This document shows positions 51,731 to 61,827 of a DNA stretch of 64,000 bases, in pieces. Positions within the stretch are counted from its first letter, which is position 1. Each line of letters starts with the position of its first letter. Source of the stretch: an uncultured Gammaproteobacteria bacterium (GTDB lineage Bacteria > Pseudomonadota > Gammaproteobacteria > Nitrosococcales > Methylophagaceae). The notes beneath the pieces are model-generated. The model was not told where the DNA came from. It did not search any database and saw nothing but the letters and a program-made list of their open reading frames with translations. The position numbers were made by a program, and so were the translations under genes. The stretch is from assembly GCA_905479985.1 (NCBI GenBank), contig CAJQOM010000024.1, positions 16,163 through 80,162 on the forward strand. Direction: 5' to 3'.

Positions 51731-52036
51731 ATAACTGACCTCCACTAACAATCAGTTAGTCATTTTTAACACTATTTTGTTCCCTTGTCACGAGGCTTTA
51801 TTTTGCCAGACCACCCTCCCACTGCTCACTACGCAATTGAAAATACTGCTTTTTATGAGTGCTAAACCAAACACCTTAAAACAAGACAATCTCGGCCAAG
51901 TTGCTTAGATAAGGGTGGGTATTGGTTAAATAGCAGAAACAGGTCACCGTTTTAGGCATTCAAACCTTCTCATCCCTCATGAGATTGGCTAATATCCATC
52001 TTAAGATTTATGCATCTATCAACTTGAGAATAATTG
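51731..52036. other. Divergent intergenic region (csrA / HDOD gene)
   Basis: About 300 bases with no gene. The csrA-proximal end contains a short inverted repeat (CTAACTGATTGTTAG on the minus strand) just upstream of the csrA ribosome site, possibly a leader hairpin. I see no reliable promoter pair and no tRNA or terminator in the remainder. Confidence 0.45.
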
Positions 52037-52912
52037 ATGAGCCAATTAACACTGACAGAACAAGTAAACGCAGTAACTGAAGCGTTAACACAGGACATTA
52101 AAAATAATAAGCTGGAACTACCATCACCACCCGAGCTGTTATTAGAGCTAAGGCGGTTAGGGGCTGATCCTGACACCACGATCAATGACATTGCCGATCT
52201 CGTCAAACACGATGTCAATATTTCAGGCCGACTCATCAAAATCGCTAACTGTGCCCTTTTTGCTTCCAGAAATAAAGTCGGCACAGTCCAAGCTGCCGTG
52301 ATGCGTCTTGGTTTGAAAAAAGTACAATCTTTGGTGACAGGTCTCGTCATCGGCCAACAAATCATGCGTAACAAAACCAAAGGATTAGAAGCTTTTTGCC
52401 AACAAGTCTGGCAAACCAGTAATGACGTCGCAGCTTTAAGTTATGTATTGGCCCAAAAGAAAACCAAACTTGACCCAGAGCAGGCCTTATTATCGGGTAT
52501 TGTCCATAACATTGGTGCTTTACCGCTAGTCTTAAAATTAAACACTATTCAAGCATTAAAAGACGATCCTAAAATCATGAGCCTCGTCGCTGATGTCGTC
52601 ATTCCTAAACTCTACCCCAAGGCTGGCCAACTCATTATGCAAAGCTGGCATTTTGCTCCTGAGATCATAGTGGTTGCCAGAGAGCACCTTAATTTAGCCA
52701 GAACGGGAACCGACAATATAGAATTAGCTGATATTGCACTGATCGCGCATCAATTGAACCAACTCAGTGAATTCAATGAAGAAACCATCCCTGAACAGCT
52801 CGTCTTATCACCCGCCTTTAAGAAGATGTGGCCAAGCTGGTCAGCAGCTTCTGCTGAACTGATGGAATGGGATGAAGATATCAAACAAATGAAATCGGAT
52901 ATGGCAAGCTAA
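52037..52912 (+). CDS. HDOD-domain signalling protein
   Basis: 291 residues from the ATG at 52037 (a TTG one codon earlier is also possible). The HDOD domain spans about 25-225: LPSPPELLLELRRLGADPDTTINDIADLVKHD region, GRLIKIANCALFASR, VQAAVMRLGLKKVQSLV and LLSGIVHNIGALPL. The C-terminal tail is acidic and Trp-rich (KKMWPSWSAASAELMEWDEDIKQM). There is no attached output domain. It is a paralogue in kind of the 3.7-4.6 kb protein. A hairpin (52922-52946) follows it. Confidence 0.85.
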   Translation: MSQLTLTEQVNAVTEALTQDIKNNKLELPSPPELLLELRRLGADPDTTINDIADLVKHDVNISGRLIKIANCALFASRNKVGTVQAAVMRLGLKKVQSLVTGLVIGQQIMRNKTKGLEAFCQQVWQTSNDVAALSYVLAQKKTKLDPEQALLSGIVHNIGALPLVLKLNTIQALKDDPKIMSLVADVVIPKLYPKAGQLIMQSWHFAPEIIVVAREHLNLARTGTDNIELADIALIAHQLNQLSEFNEETIPEQLVLSPAFKKMWPSWSAASAELMEWDEDIKQMKSDMAS

Positions 52913-52921
52913 TATAGAATC

Positions 52922-52946
52922 ATATCCTCTTTAAAAATGAGGATAT
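52922..52946. other. Stem-loop after the HDOD gene
   Basis: ATATCCTC (52922-52929) pairs perfectly with GAGGATAT (52939-52946) around a 9-base loop. It lacks a T run directly after, so it is at best a weak terminator. Confidence 0.55.
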
Positions 52947-52965
52947 CGATGACGTGATTTTTTCC

Positions 52966-52994
52966 TTGCCATAACCCCATTCAATCCGTATAAT
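52966..52994 (+). promoter_or_regulatory. Sigma70 promoter of tRNA-Thr
   Basis: TTGCCA (-35, 52966-52971) and a perfect TATAAT (-10, 52989-52994) with exactly 17 bases between, 13 bases upstream of the tRNA-Thr gene. Confidence 0.82.
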
Positions 52995-53007
52995 TTCGCC
53001 TTTCTAA

Positions 53008-53083
53008 GCCGGTGTAGCTCAGTTGGTAGAGCATCTGATTTGTAATCAGAGGGTCGTAAGTTCAAGTCTTATCTCCGGCTCCA
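53008..53083 (+). tRNA. tRNA-Thr (anticodon TGT)
   Basis: Acceptor GCCGGTG with CTCCGGC (one T-T mismatch at the sixth pair), D arm GCTCAGTTGGTAGAGC, the anticodon stem TCTGA/TCAGA enclosing TTTGTAA (anticodon TGT), T arm with AAGTTCAAGTCTT, and an encoded CCA. 76 bases. It has its own promoter and terminator. Confidence 0.96.
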
Positions 53084-53089
53084 GATATT

Positions 53090-53126
53090 AAAAAAGCCCT
53101 GACATTTAATGTCAGGGCTTTTTTTT
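53090..53126. terminator. Bidirectional terminator after tRNA-Thr
   Basis: GCCCTGACA (53096-53104) pairs with TGTCAGGGC (53110-53118), preceded by six A and followed by eight T. It also closes the convergent polysaccharide operon, which ends at 53152. Confidence 0.93.
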
Positions 53127-53151
53127 GGGCTTTACAAAATAAAAGCGGGTT

Positions 53152-54639
53152 TTAATGCCACGTTTTCATTAAAGCGATACAGTTTTGGTTTAACGTCTCT
53201 GCACGCTCTGTGCTTGCAGACTCGGTATAACAACGTAATTCTGGCGCATTACCTGACGGCCTCAGGTGCACGATATCCTCGTTCTCAAAGGTCATTCTGA
53301 CCCCATCAACGGTATTAATGTCGATTGGCATCCCTAAATCAGGAAAGCGCTGCTGAATAGCGGCAATATTATCTAAATAGTTATCCGTTTGCATCGTGGC
53401 CAAAATAGACTGACTCAATGTGGTCGGAAACGCTTTTAATCGATCACTCGCAGTGTATCTTGCTGGCAACGTCATTAAAAGCGCTGATATCGTCATCGCC
53501 TTTTTATCCGCTAGCAATAAAATCGCTAACGGCACAATCGCTGCATCGCGTGTCGGTAAAGATCGCATGACCTCACCATCGCGCATAATATCTGACGCTT
53601 GTAAAAAACCACCATTGGCTTCATAACCGACAACGGTTTGATCTGACGACAGTAGCGCTGTCATCGCTTCAATCACGTAAGGAGAGCCTATTTGTGTCCG
53701 CTCAACCGACTCAAAATAACCACTTTTCTCAACAGCAGAGTTACTACTAACCGGCGTTACGACCCTATCAGCTTGCATATATTCAGCACATAAAACACCT
53801 GCCACATCTCCGCGTAGCCAATTACCATTCTCATCACTGACCAACGGCCTATCCCCATCACCATCGGTTGAGATGATGCAATCGAGGTCATGCTCACCAG
53901 CCCATTGCTGAGCCAAAAGCACATCCTCAGGACGAATAGCCTCAGTATCGACTGAAATAAACTGTTCAGACCGTCCTAAAGAAATAACAGAAGCACCTAA
54001 AGCTTCCAGCAAAACCTTTAAACAATCTCGAGACACTGAAGAGTGCTCATACAAGCCAACCGTTTTACCCGATAAACATCCAGCGGGAAGAAAGTCTGTA
54101 AAACGCTTTATGTAATCATCATGAGCGGCTGCAATAGCCTCTGGCACTATATAGGGCTGTACGAACTTACCCAAGCTATCAAACTGACCATCAGGCAAAG
54201 ACACTGATTGTTCACGAATGGCTAACTCATCGGCTTTTAGAATCTCACCTGTTGGTGTATTAAACTTAATGCCATTGCGATCATCAGGAATATGACTGCC
54301 CGTCACCATCATCGAAGGTAGCCCATGACTAAAGCCATATAAGGCAACTGCAGGCGTCGGTACATGACCACAATTAATTGGTTCACAGCCATGATCCCGA
54401 ACGGCACGCATGGCTGCAGCCATAATACGTGGGCTACTGAACCTCAAATCACCTGCGACAGCCACTTTGCCACCGACTTGAAGTTGCTGTGACGATTTCA
54501 AATATTGAATAAAAGCACTGACATATAACCAACAAACTTGGTCTGTCATTTCCACAACCAAACCACGGACACCGCTCGTGCCAAACGCAACACCACTCGA
54601 TGTCATCAACTGATCAATTTGAACTTGTTGTTCAGCCAT
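53152..54639 (-). CDS. Phosphohexomutase (phosphomannomutase/phosphoglucomutase family)
   Basis: 495 residues of the alpha-D-phosphohexomutase superfamily. The phosphoserine loop is VTGSHIPDDRNGIKF, the magnesium loop STDGDGDRPLV, and the sugar-binding loop GYEANGGFL (the EANGG motif). These enzymes interconvert hexose 1- and 6-phosphates, feeding nucleotide-sugar synthesis (GDP-mannose or glucose-1-phosphate). Its ATG overlaps the rfbD stop by one base (TAATG), so it is the last gene of the dTDP-rhamnose cluster. Here it could supply glucose-1-phosphate to RfbA or mannose-1-phosphate to another branch; I cannot decide between these. Confidence 0.88.
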   Translation of the reverse strand: MAEQQVQIDQLMTSSGVAFGTSGVRGLVVEMTDQVCWLYVSAFIQYLKSSQQLQVGGKVAVAGDLRFSSPRIMAAAMRAVRDHGCEPINCGHVPTPAVALYGFSHGLPSMMVTGSHIPDDRNGIKFNTPTGEILKADELAIREQSVSLPDGQFDSLGKFVQPYIVPEAIAAAHDDYIKRFTDFLPAGCLSGKTVGLYEHSSVSRDCLKVLLEALGASVISLGRSEQFISVDTEAIRPEDVLLAQQWAGEHDLDCIISTDGDGDRPLVSDENGNWLRGDVAGVLCAEYMQADRVVTPVSSNSAVEKSGYFESVERTQIGSPYVIEAMTALLSSDQTVVGYEANGGFLQASDIMRDGEVMRSLPTRDAAIVPLAILLLADKKAMTISALLMTLPARYTASDRLKAFPTTLSQSILATMQTDNYLDNIAAIQQRFPDLGMPIDINTVDGVRMTFENEDIVHLRPSGNAPELRCYTESASTERAETLNQNCIALMKTWH

Positions 54640-55538
54640 TATGCTTTACTGTCAAAAGAAACCATCACCAAACTCAAGCTATCACGCCAATCTGGTAAAC
54701 GAATAGCAAACGTATCCGCCAATTTATCTGTGTTCATACAAGAAAACAAAGGGCGTAACGCCGGTGTAGGATAATCAGCTGTCGTTGTTTTACTCAACAC
54801 AGCAACATCTTCACCTTGTTCAGCCATAAACTGAAAAATAGCACCTGCAAAGTCATGCCAGCTCCCTTGACCAGAAGCCGCTAAATGATAAACACCAGAA
54901 CGTGATTGCCAATACACATCTAAGCTAGTTTGACTGTTTTTATATTGAGCAACAATCTGCGCTGTTGCATCCGCTATATGACGACTCCATGTTGGCGCGC
55001 CGATTTGATCCGCCACCACTGACAACATGGGCTTTTCACGTGCTAGCCGCATCATCGTCAATAAAAAATTATTACCGCGTGCGCCATAAACCCAACTTGT
55101 ACGTAAGATAAGATAATGGCAGCCCGTTTCCTCAATCGCCCTTTCACCTGCTAACTTACTCTCGCCATAGTAGTTAATCGGTGCGATAGGATCATTCTCA
55201 CGCCAAGGTTTTTCACCCTCGCCACCAAAGACATAATCCGTCGAATAGTGAATCAATAAAATATTAAGCCGTTTCGCTTCTTCAGCCATCACCCGAACCG
55301 AATTGGCATTCACCTGCATCGCTAACGCTTGCTCAGACTCTGCTTTATCGACTGCTGTATAAGCTGCAGCATTCACAATCAAGTCAGGCGCTATTGCCGC
55401 TACTTTCGCCCTAATAGCATCATTATTTGTTAAATCAAGTTGCTTTCTATCTGTACTGATGACAGTACCTAAACAAGCCAAACTACGTTGTAACTCATAA
55501 CCCACTTGGCCATTGGCACCAATCAATAATATTTTCAT
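54639..55538 (-). CDS. rfbD: dTDP-4-dehydrorhamnose reductase
   Basis: 299 residues. It reduces dTDP-4-dehydro-L-rhamnose to dTDP-L-rhamnose with NAD(P)H, the last step of the pathway. The NAD-binding GANGQVGYELQ, STDYVFGGEGEKPW and the catalytic YYGESKLAGE (Tyr-x-x-x-Lys) are present. The start overlaps the rfbC stop as TGATG and the stop overlaps the next gene as TAATG, indicating a translationally coupled chain. Confidence 0.95.
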   Translation of the reverse strand: MKILLIGANGQVGYELQRSLACLGTVISTDRKQLDLTNNDAIRAKVAAIAPDLIVNAAAYTAVDKAESEQALAMQVNANSVRVMAEEAKRLNILLIHYSTDYVFGGEGEKPWRENDPIAPINYYGESKLAGERAIEETGCHYLILRTSWVYGARGNNFLLTMMRLAREKPMLSVVADQIGAPTWSRHIADATAQIVAQYKNSQTSLDVYWQSRSGVYHLAASGQGSWHDFAGAIFQFMAEQGEDVAVLSKTTTADYPTPALRPLFSCMNTDKLADTFAIRLPDWRDSLSLVMVSFDSKA

Positions 55539-56083
55539 CAGTCGTAATACACCGCTTGTTGAAATGACACACCGGCTTTATCTTTTTCAGACAAACTTGG
55601 TTCACCATCAATCGGCCATTCAATGCCAATTTCTGGATCATCCCAACGAATACATTTCTCATGCTGTGGCGCGTAATAGTCAGTGGTTTTATATAAAAAG
55701 TCCGCTGTCTCGCTTAACACGACAAAACCGTGGGCAAAGCCCGGCGGCACATAAAACTGGTGATGATTCTGACCCGAAAGAACGGTACCCGCCCATTGGC
55801 CAAAAGTAGCTGAACTCTGACGCAAATCAACAGCCACATCAAACACTTCACCGGACACAACCCGGACCAACTTACCTTGGGCTTGTTCCATTTGATAATG
55901 TAGACCACGTAAGACATTTTTAGTAGAACGAGAATGGTTGTCTTGCACAAAATCAACATCCAAGCCACACAAGTCCTTCAATGTTTTCTGGTTATAGCTT
56001 TCCATAAAAAAGCCACGTTCATCGCCAAACACCTTTGGCTTCAATAGCTTCACATCGGAAATCGTCGTCTCAATCACTTCCAT
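55538..56083 (-). CDS. rfbC: dTDP-4-dehydrorhamnose 3,5-epimerase
   Basis: 181 residues. It epimerises dTDP-4-dehydro-6-deoxyglucose at C3 and C5. The cupin-fold signatures KVFGDERGFFMESYNQ, the catalytic His in RGLHYQ, VDLRQSSATFGQW and YVPPGFAHGFVVLSE are typical. It overlaps both neighbours by single bases (TAATG with rfbA, TGATG with rfbD). Confidence 0.96.
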   Translation of the reverse strand: MEVIETTISDVKLLKPKVFGDERGFFMESYNQKTLKDLCGLDVDFVQDNHSRSTKNVLRGLHYQMEQAQGKLVRVVSGEVFDVAVDLRQSSATFGQWAGTVLSGQNHHQFYVPPGFAHGFVVLSETADFLYKTTDYYAPQHEKCIRWDDPEIGIEWPIDGEPSLSEKDKAGVSFQQAVYYD

Positions 56084-56967
56084 TAAAATATGGTCTCGGT
56101 CAAAATGTTCATCAAATAACTGCCATAGCCACTCTTAATCAACGGCTGGGCTAATCTCTCTAATTGTTCGGCATCAATATAGCCATTACGGTAAGCAATT
56201 TCTTCAGGGCACATAATTTTCAGTCCCTGACGCTTCTCAATTGTTTGAATAAACATCGACGCTTCTAATAATGAGTCATGCGTGCCGGTATCTAACCAAG
56301 CCATGCCCCGACCCATCACCTCAACGTTCAGCTGACCACGATCTAAGTAATGTTGGTTTACGTCAGTAATTTCTAATTCGCCACGCGCTGAAGGTGCAAT
56401 ATTTTCAGCAATATCGACCACTTGATTATCATAAAAATAAAGTCCGGTAACAGCATAGCGAGATTTAGGTTTCGCAGGCTTTTCTTCAATACTCAGCGCT
56501 TTGCCACTTTTATCAAAATCGACCACACCATAACGCTCTGGGTCACCGACTGGATAGGCAAAAACAGAAGCACCAGACGCTCGCTGATCGGCTTCAATCA
56601 TCATCTCAGCCAACTCATGACCGTAATAAACATTATCGCCCAACACCAAAGACGACGGCGAGTTGCCAATAAAGTCTTTCGCTAACGGGAAAGCTTGTGC
56701 AATCCCCTCAGGATTAGCTTGTACGATATAACTGATATTCAAGCCCCAATCCTCACCAGAGCCTAATAACTGTTCAAGCCTTGGGGTATCTTGCGGTGTC
56801 GAAATAATACAAATATCGCGCATTCCCGCCAGCATCAGCGTCGATAATGGGTAATAAATCATCGGTTTATCATAAACAGGCAACAATTGCTTACAAATTG
56901 CTCGCGTCACTGGATACAAGCGTGTGCCACTGCCACCCGCTAAAATAATGCCTTTCCGCGATGTCAT
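56083..56967 (-). CDS. rfbA: Glucose-1-phosphate thymidylyltransferase
   Basis: 294 residues. It makes dTDP-glucose from glucose-1-phosphate and dTTP. The nucleotide-binding [62 protein letters not shown] and [13 protein letters not shown] are all intact. Its ATG overlaps the rfbB stop by 4 bases (ATGA). Confidence 0.97.
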   Translation of the reverse strand: MTSRKGIILAGGSGTRLYPVTRAICKQLLPVYDKPMIYYPLSTLMLAGMRDICIISTPQDTPRLEQLLGSGEDWGLNISYIVQANPEGIAQAFPLAKDFIGNSPSSLVLGDNVYYGHELAEMMIEADQRASGASVFAYPVGDPERYGVVDFDKSGKALSIEEKPAKPKSRYAVTGLYFYDNQVVDIAENIAPSARGELEITDVNQHYLDRGQLNVEVMGRGMAWLDTGTHDSLLEASMFIQTIEKRQGLKIMCPEEIAYRNGYIDAEQLERLAQPLIKSGYGSYLMNILTETIF

Positions 56968-58028
56968 CCTGTCGATTCCTTTAAGCCTAAACGCTCTTGT
57001 TGGTAACTACCATCCAACACACGTTGGCACCATGTCTTGTTATCTAAATACCATTGCACTGTTTTTCTCAAACCAGTCTCAAAAGTCTCTTCTGGTCGCC
57101 AGCCTAACTCACGTTCGATCTTAGTCGCATCAATTGCATAGCGTTGATCATGACCAGGCCTGTCAGTGACAAACTCAATCAAGTTTTTATGAGGAACATG
57201 AGGCGACTCGGGTAGTAGCTCATCCAAAATAGTACAAAGCTGATGAACGACATCAAGGTTAGTATGCTCATTAAAACCACCGATGTTATAGCACTCTCCC
57301 ACTACGCCGGTTTCTAAAACAACCCGCAATGCACGCGCATGATCATCAACATACAACCAATCACGTATATTATCGCCCTTGCCATAAATAGGTAATGCCT
57401 TACCCACTTGAGCATTACTGATCATCAAAGGTAATAATTTTTCAGGAAACTGGTAGGAACCATAGTTATTGGAACAATTCGTCATCAAGGTTGGTAAACC
57501 ATAAGTATGGCGCCAAGCACGGACTAAATGATCACTACCCGCTTTACTCGCAGAATAAGGTGAATTTGGCTCATAAGGCATATCTTCTGTAAATAGACCT
57601 GTTTCGCCCAACGAACCAAACACTTCATCAGTCGAAATATGATGGAAACGAAATGCTTCTGACGCCACATCATCTAACGTTAACCAATACTTCCTAGCAG
57701 CTTCTAATAATGTATAAGTCCCCACTACATTCGTTTGGATAAACTCACCAGGGCCATCAATAGAACGATCAACATGCGATTCAGCAGCCAAATGCATCAC
57801 AGCTGTTGGCTTAAAGTCATCAAAGGCTTTATTCATCGCTTTCTGATCACAAATATCAGCTTGAATAAAGTGATAATTTGGCAAACTGTCAACAGATGAC
57901 AGTGATTCTAAATTACCCGCATAAGTTAATTTGTCGACGTTAGCTATCTGATAATCTGTTTCTGACAATAATTGTCGAATTAGTGCCGAGCCAATAAAGC
58001 CAGCACCACCTGTTATTAATAAACGCAT
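56964..58028 (-). CDS. rfbB: dTDP-glucose 4,6-dehydratase
   Basis: 354 residues. It converts dTDP-glucose to dTDP-4-dehydro-6-deoxyglucose using bound NAD. The Rossmann motif [49 protein letters not shown] and the catalytic [10 protein letters not shown] (Tyr-x-x-x-Lys) are present. It is first of the rfbB-A-C-D order and 47 bases after the PrsT-like lipoprotein gene. The product L-rhamnose is probably built into the exopolysaccharide or O-antigen of this locus. Confidence 0.97.
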   Translation of the reverse strand: MRLLITGGAGFIGSALIRQLLSETDYQIANVDKLTYAGNLESLSSVDSLPNYHFIQADICDQKAMNKAFDDFKPTAVMHLAAESHVDRSIDGPGEFIQTNVVGTYTLLEAARKYWLTLDDVASEAFRFHHISTDEVFGSLGETGLFTEDMPYEPNSPYSASKAGSDHLVRAWRHTYGLPTLMTNCSNNYGSYQFPEKLLPLMISNAQVGKALPIYGKGDNIRDWLYVDDHARALRVVLETGVVGECYNIGGFNEHTNLDVVHQLCTILDELLPESPHVPHKNLIEFVTDRPGHDQRYAIDATKIERELGWRPEETFETGLRKTVQWYLDNKTWCQRVLDGSYQQERLGLKESTG

Positions 58029-58075
58029 CCGATCTTCTCTATTACAAATATGGTTTAACTGAAAATATAAGTCTT

Positions 58076-60463
58076 TTACAAGCTAGATAACAACTCATTA
58101 ATCCGAGCAGACAAAGCTGTATCATTTTGTTTTTCTGCCTGTTCTTTTGCCATCACTAGATATTTTTTTGCCGATACTGGATCATTAAGCTTCATGTGAA
58201 CGCTACCGAGATGGTAGTTAAAGATAGCAACATCAGGTGCTTTAACAATGACACGTTCAAGTAATACTTTAGCCCCATCCAACTCGCCAAATTCCGCCAA
58301 TGCCCAGGCATGAGTATCCAGAAAATAAGGTTCAACCGAGTTTGCAAAGCGAGTTGTTAAAGCAACCGCTTTTTGTAAATTAGCTTCCGTCTTAAATTGG
58401 TCTGTTAATAAACTCGCCAAATTGTTTATAACCACTTCAATATCTGGGTCACGGCTTAACACTTCTTCATAAATCGATTTAGCTTGGCCATAGTCACCCA
58501 TGCTTTCATAATATGAAGCCAACGGTAACGCAAGTGCATTACTCTCTGGGAGAGCTTTCAAACCCCGCTTATAAGCTGCAATAGCTAATTCAGTTTGATC
58601 TTGTGATTGGTGAACATTGGCTAATAAAAGATATCCACTTTGCCACTTAGGCTCATTCTCTAACCCTGAGTTAACAATTAGAATCGCTTTATTCCATTTT
58701 TTTTGCTTGATATAAAGCTCAGCCAACATCTGATACGCAGGTATAGACTCTTGGTTCTTGTCCATGAACCCCGTTAAATAATCAACTAACTCTTCGCCTT
58801 GGTCCAGTTTTAGATAACTAAAGGCTAACTGCTCTAAAGCGACGAACATTGCCCCATTTTCTGATAGTACCACTTTGTATTTCTCAATTGCTTCCAGGTA
58901 TTTTCCTTGTCCCTGCAAAATACGGCCATCTAAATATAAAGCCATTAATGAGCTTTCGTCACTCTTCTTTAAGGCATCAACGACCGATTCAGAACCTGCC
59001 CAGTCTCCTTTAGCTAATTTTACTTGTGCCAAGGCTTGTAATAAGGATTGATCATCAGGCGAAGAAATCAGAGCTGTCGTTATAACTTCATCAGCACGTT
59101 CAATATTATCTGATCCCATTAAACGCTGAGCAACAAACAATGCTGACGGGACATTACCTGAGTCAATTTCTAATGCCTGTCGAAAATTATCCTCAGCTAA
59201 CTGTATCGAATTATTATCAATATAGGCCTTTCCAAGTAAGACCAAAGCCTTCACCGATTCCGGGTTATTACGTAAAATAACGCGTAACTTCGTAATTGCC
59301 CCATCAACATTGTTATCTAACAAATTTAATTTTGAGCTTAAGAGCAATGCATCTTCATCCTCAGGTGCAACGGCCAGCACTTGGTCAGTTTTTTCACGTA
59401 CCTCATCCAACTCGCCAATACGGTATGCATAATTTGCTAATATCATCTTAGCTTTACGGCCGTTATTACCTTCAGAGTCTTTCTCAACAATAGCATGTAA
59501 GGTTGCAAGAGCCTCTTCCACCTGATCTTGCTTTAACTGTATTGAGACTTTAGCAAAACGAAGATCATACTCTTCTGGTTCTTCAGAAATATATTTATCC
59601 AATAACGCGATAGCCGCCTTCGGATCTTTAGTTTGTATCAAAGCCAATAATAATAATAATTTAGCCTCTTTATCCTGAGGATGAGCGTTAGCAAATTGTT
59701 CCACAACCTTCTTTGCATCTCCATATTTTCCTCGAAAGTTCAATAAGCGAGCATAGGATTTAACGAGCACAAGCTCATCTGGTTTTTTTATTAACAGTTC
59801 GCGATAAATCTCTTCAACAGCATCGTAGTCCTTACGTGACTCATAAATAGCTAACTTCATAGCAATCAAAGATAAATTATCAGCATCTTTAGCCAGAGCA
59901 TCTTCCAATACGGATAATGCTTGCTCTATCTTACCTTGCTCTTTATAAATAATAGCTTTAACCGACAATGCTTCAATATTCGCTTCATCCATAGCCAAAA
60001 CTTTTTCTATATCAACAGAAGCCACACCGAAGTTTTGTTGCCTCATATTCACAGATGCTCTCAGGATCAAAGCACCAATATGATTATTATCTAGGTCAAG
60101 TACTTTTTTAACTCTCGCGTTTGCCTCATCATAGCTTCCTGAGAGCAAATACAGTTGTCCTAACTTAATACTAACCTCTTTATGTGTTGGATCGAGTTGC
60201 TCAGCAGTCTTGAGGTTAGCGTACATACCTTTCCACTTTTGACCTTTTTCATCTAATAAAGCTAATTGATAAAAAGGTTCCGCTTGAGTGGGGTCAATTT
60301 GAATCGCATTCCGAAATTCAAGGCTAGCCTTTTCAACCTTACCCTCCGCCAACAAAGCTTTACCACTGTCTATAAAGTCTGCCGCACTTTCAGATGATGA
60401 ACCACACCCAGACAATGAGACCAGCAATAAAGCTGTAATTAATGAGTAATGTATTTGTTTCAT
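58076..60463 (-). CDS. PrsT-like TPR lipoprotein of exosortase/EPS systems
   Basis: 795 residues. A lipobox SLSGC gives a lipidated Cys20, followed by Ser-rich sequence, so it is anchored to a membrane on the periplasmic side. Nearly all of the rest is tetratricopeptide repeats of about 34 residues (for example [23 protein letters not shown] and [23 protein letters not shown]), about 20 units. This matches the PEP-CTERM-system TPR protein PrsT, normally found with exosortase and polysaccharide genes, though usually longer. Likely role: scaffold for EPS export or for handling sorted proteins. It precedes rfbB and follows a GT4 glycosyltransferase gene. Confidence 0.85.
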   Translation of the reverse strand: MKQIHYSLITALLLVSLSGCGSSSESAADFIDSGKALLAEGKVEKASLEFRNAIQIDPTQAEPFYQLALLDEKGQKWKGMYANLKTAEQLDPTHKEVSIKLGQLYLLSGSYDEANARVKKVLDLDNNHIGALILRASVNMRQQNFGVASVDIEKVLAMDEANIEALSVKAIIYKEQGKIEQALSVLEDALAKDADNLSLIAMKLAIYESRKDYDAVEEIYRELLIKKPDELVLVKSYARLLNFRGKYGDAKKVVEQFANAHPQDKEAKLLLLLALIQTKDPKAAIALLDKYISEEPEEYDLRFAKVSIQLKQDQVEEALATLHAIVEKDSEGNNGRKAKMILANYAYRIGELDEVREKTDQVLAVAPEDEDALLLSSKLNLLDNNVDGAITKLRVILRNNPESVKALVLLGKAYIDNNSIQLAEDNFRQALEIDSGNVPSALFVAQRLMGSDNIERADEVITTALISSPDDQSLLQALAQVKLAKGDWAGSESVVDALKKSDESSLMALYLDGRILQGQGKYLEAIEKYKVVLSENGAMFVALEQLAFSYLKLDQGEELVDYLTGFMDKNQESIPAYQMLAELYIKQKKWNKAILIVNSGLENEPKWQSGYLLLANVHQSQDQTELAIAAYKRGLKALPESNALALPLASYYESMGDYGQAKSIYEEVLSRDPDIEVVINNLASLLTDQFKTEANLQKAVALTTRFANSVEPYFLDTHAWALAEFGELDGAKVLLERVIVKAPDVAIFNYHLGSVHMKLNDPVSAKKYLVMAKEQAEKQNDTALSARINELLSSL

Positions 60464-60560
60464 ATCTTTTCCCTAATCTGCTATATAGTTGGCAACTAGA
60501 GCAATCAATTGAGTCATAAATAAAGGACTCTCATGCCTACTCCGCGCCGATGTAATAAAT

Positions 60561-61760
60561 TTATTTTTTTGGCAACACCTGATGTAGCATAGCTGTTAAC
60601 CCTTTAGTTCTATCCAAAAACTGTAAACTCTCCTTTCCACAGGCGAGTTTCATCTGTTCATACAGACCTTTATCCGAAGCTATCTTTTCTATTCCCTCAA
60701 CAAAACTATTAATATCATTAGTAATGGCCTTATAGCATGCTGTTGGCATTTCACCTGCCGCAGGAACAACACCACTAGCAATAACAGGTCGACCTGATAA
60801 AGCAGACTCTGCTGCGGTCATCGCAAGCCCTTCATTAAAGCCATCTGTCGTAGGAACAATTGAAATATGGCAATCACGATATAACTCAATCAGCTCTTCA
60901 AGCTCTACCCAGCCAGGAATATTAACAATATCTGTTAATCCTTTTTGTCGAGCCTTCGCTTGTAAGGCTGCTAATGCTGGCCCTGTCCCACAAATCACCC
61001 ATTCATATTCATTCGGGTGCTTCTCGTTGAGTTGTGCGGCCATATCTAAAATATCTAAAACACCCTTAAACACCTCTACCCGGCCAATAAACATGACTTT
61101 AAAAGGACGCTGTTCATGTGCCGGAGGCAACGATATATTATCGAAATACGCTTTATGAAACTGAGCTCTAAACTGCACTAATTTTTTTTCTACTTTTCGG
61201 CCACACAACTCAAGCACTTGCTTCTCACACTCTTTAGAAACACTGAGAATTGCATTTGCGCCGTAACGAAAAAACCATCTATCACACCATTGGATGACTC
61301 TGCCAGATAACTTCCGTGGAGGGAACCCAGCCGGCCATAATGTATTATGTAAAATAGGTATCACTTTTATACCAAAAGCTCTAAATAAAAAAAGCATAAA
61401 GTAATACGTTGCACCAGAATCGACTAAGGCAATATCCGAACGAAAACGCAACGCTTTCCATAATAGAATAAAGCCATAACTAAACTCTCCTAAATGATAT
61501 GAAAGCCCAGAGCCAACAAAAGGAACTTTCAGTTTTGGCCTATGCTCTATGACTGCATCATCATCCCTAAAACTGTCACCATTGGCATGAGGTGAAACCA
61601 TAAATATTTTTGAGTTACTCGCTTTACAATATTCTAATATTTGGCCACTAAAAGTAATAGATACTTCATGAGGATCATGCTCACCTTTTTCCCAATGCTT
61701 ATAGCTCTTAATTAAGTCCGCTGTGCCAGAACAAGCATAAAAAATTTTATTTCTATTCAT
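60561..61760 (-). CDS. Family 4 glycosyltransferase
   Basis: 399 residues with the GT-B fold. The C-terminal half has the donor-binding pattern KVMFIGRVEVFKGVLDILDMA, WVICGTGPALAALQ and the acid cluster TDGFNEGLAMTAAESALSGRP (E-x7-E type). The N-terminal half is less conserved and binds the acceptor. It is a cytoplasmic enzyme that adds one sugar to a growing lipid-linked polysaccharide; the donor cannot be told from sequence. It lies between the exosortase and PrsT-like genes, with gaps of 67 and 97 bases, in the same transcriptional direction. Confidence 0.88.
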   Translation of the reverse strand: MNRNKIFYACSGTADLIKSYKHWEKGEHDPHEVSITFSGQILEYCKASNSKIFMVSPHANGDSFRDDDAVIEHRPKLKVPFVGSGLSYHLGEFSYGFILLWKALRFRSDIALVDSGATYYFMLFLFRAFGIKVIPILHNTLWPAGFPPRKLSGRVIQWCDRWFFRYGANAILSVSKECEKQVLELCGRKVEKKLVQFRAQFHKAYFDNISLPPAHEQRPFKVMFIGRVEVFKGVLDILDMAAQLNEKHPNEYEWVICGTGPALAALQAKARQKGLTDIVNIPGWVELEELIELYRDCHISIVPTTDGFNEGLAMTAAESALSGRPVIASGVVPAAGEMPTACYKAITNDINSFVEGIEKIASDKGLYEQMKLACGKESLQFLDRTKGLTAMLHQVLPKK

Positions 61761-61827
61761 CCCTATTTCACCTGCAACATTGATACACTGTCATTACTCT
61801 GTGGCACAATAATCACGCTACCCCTAC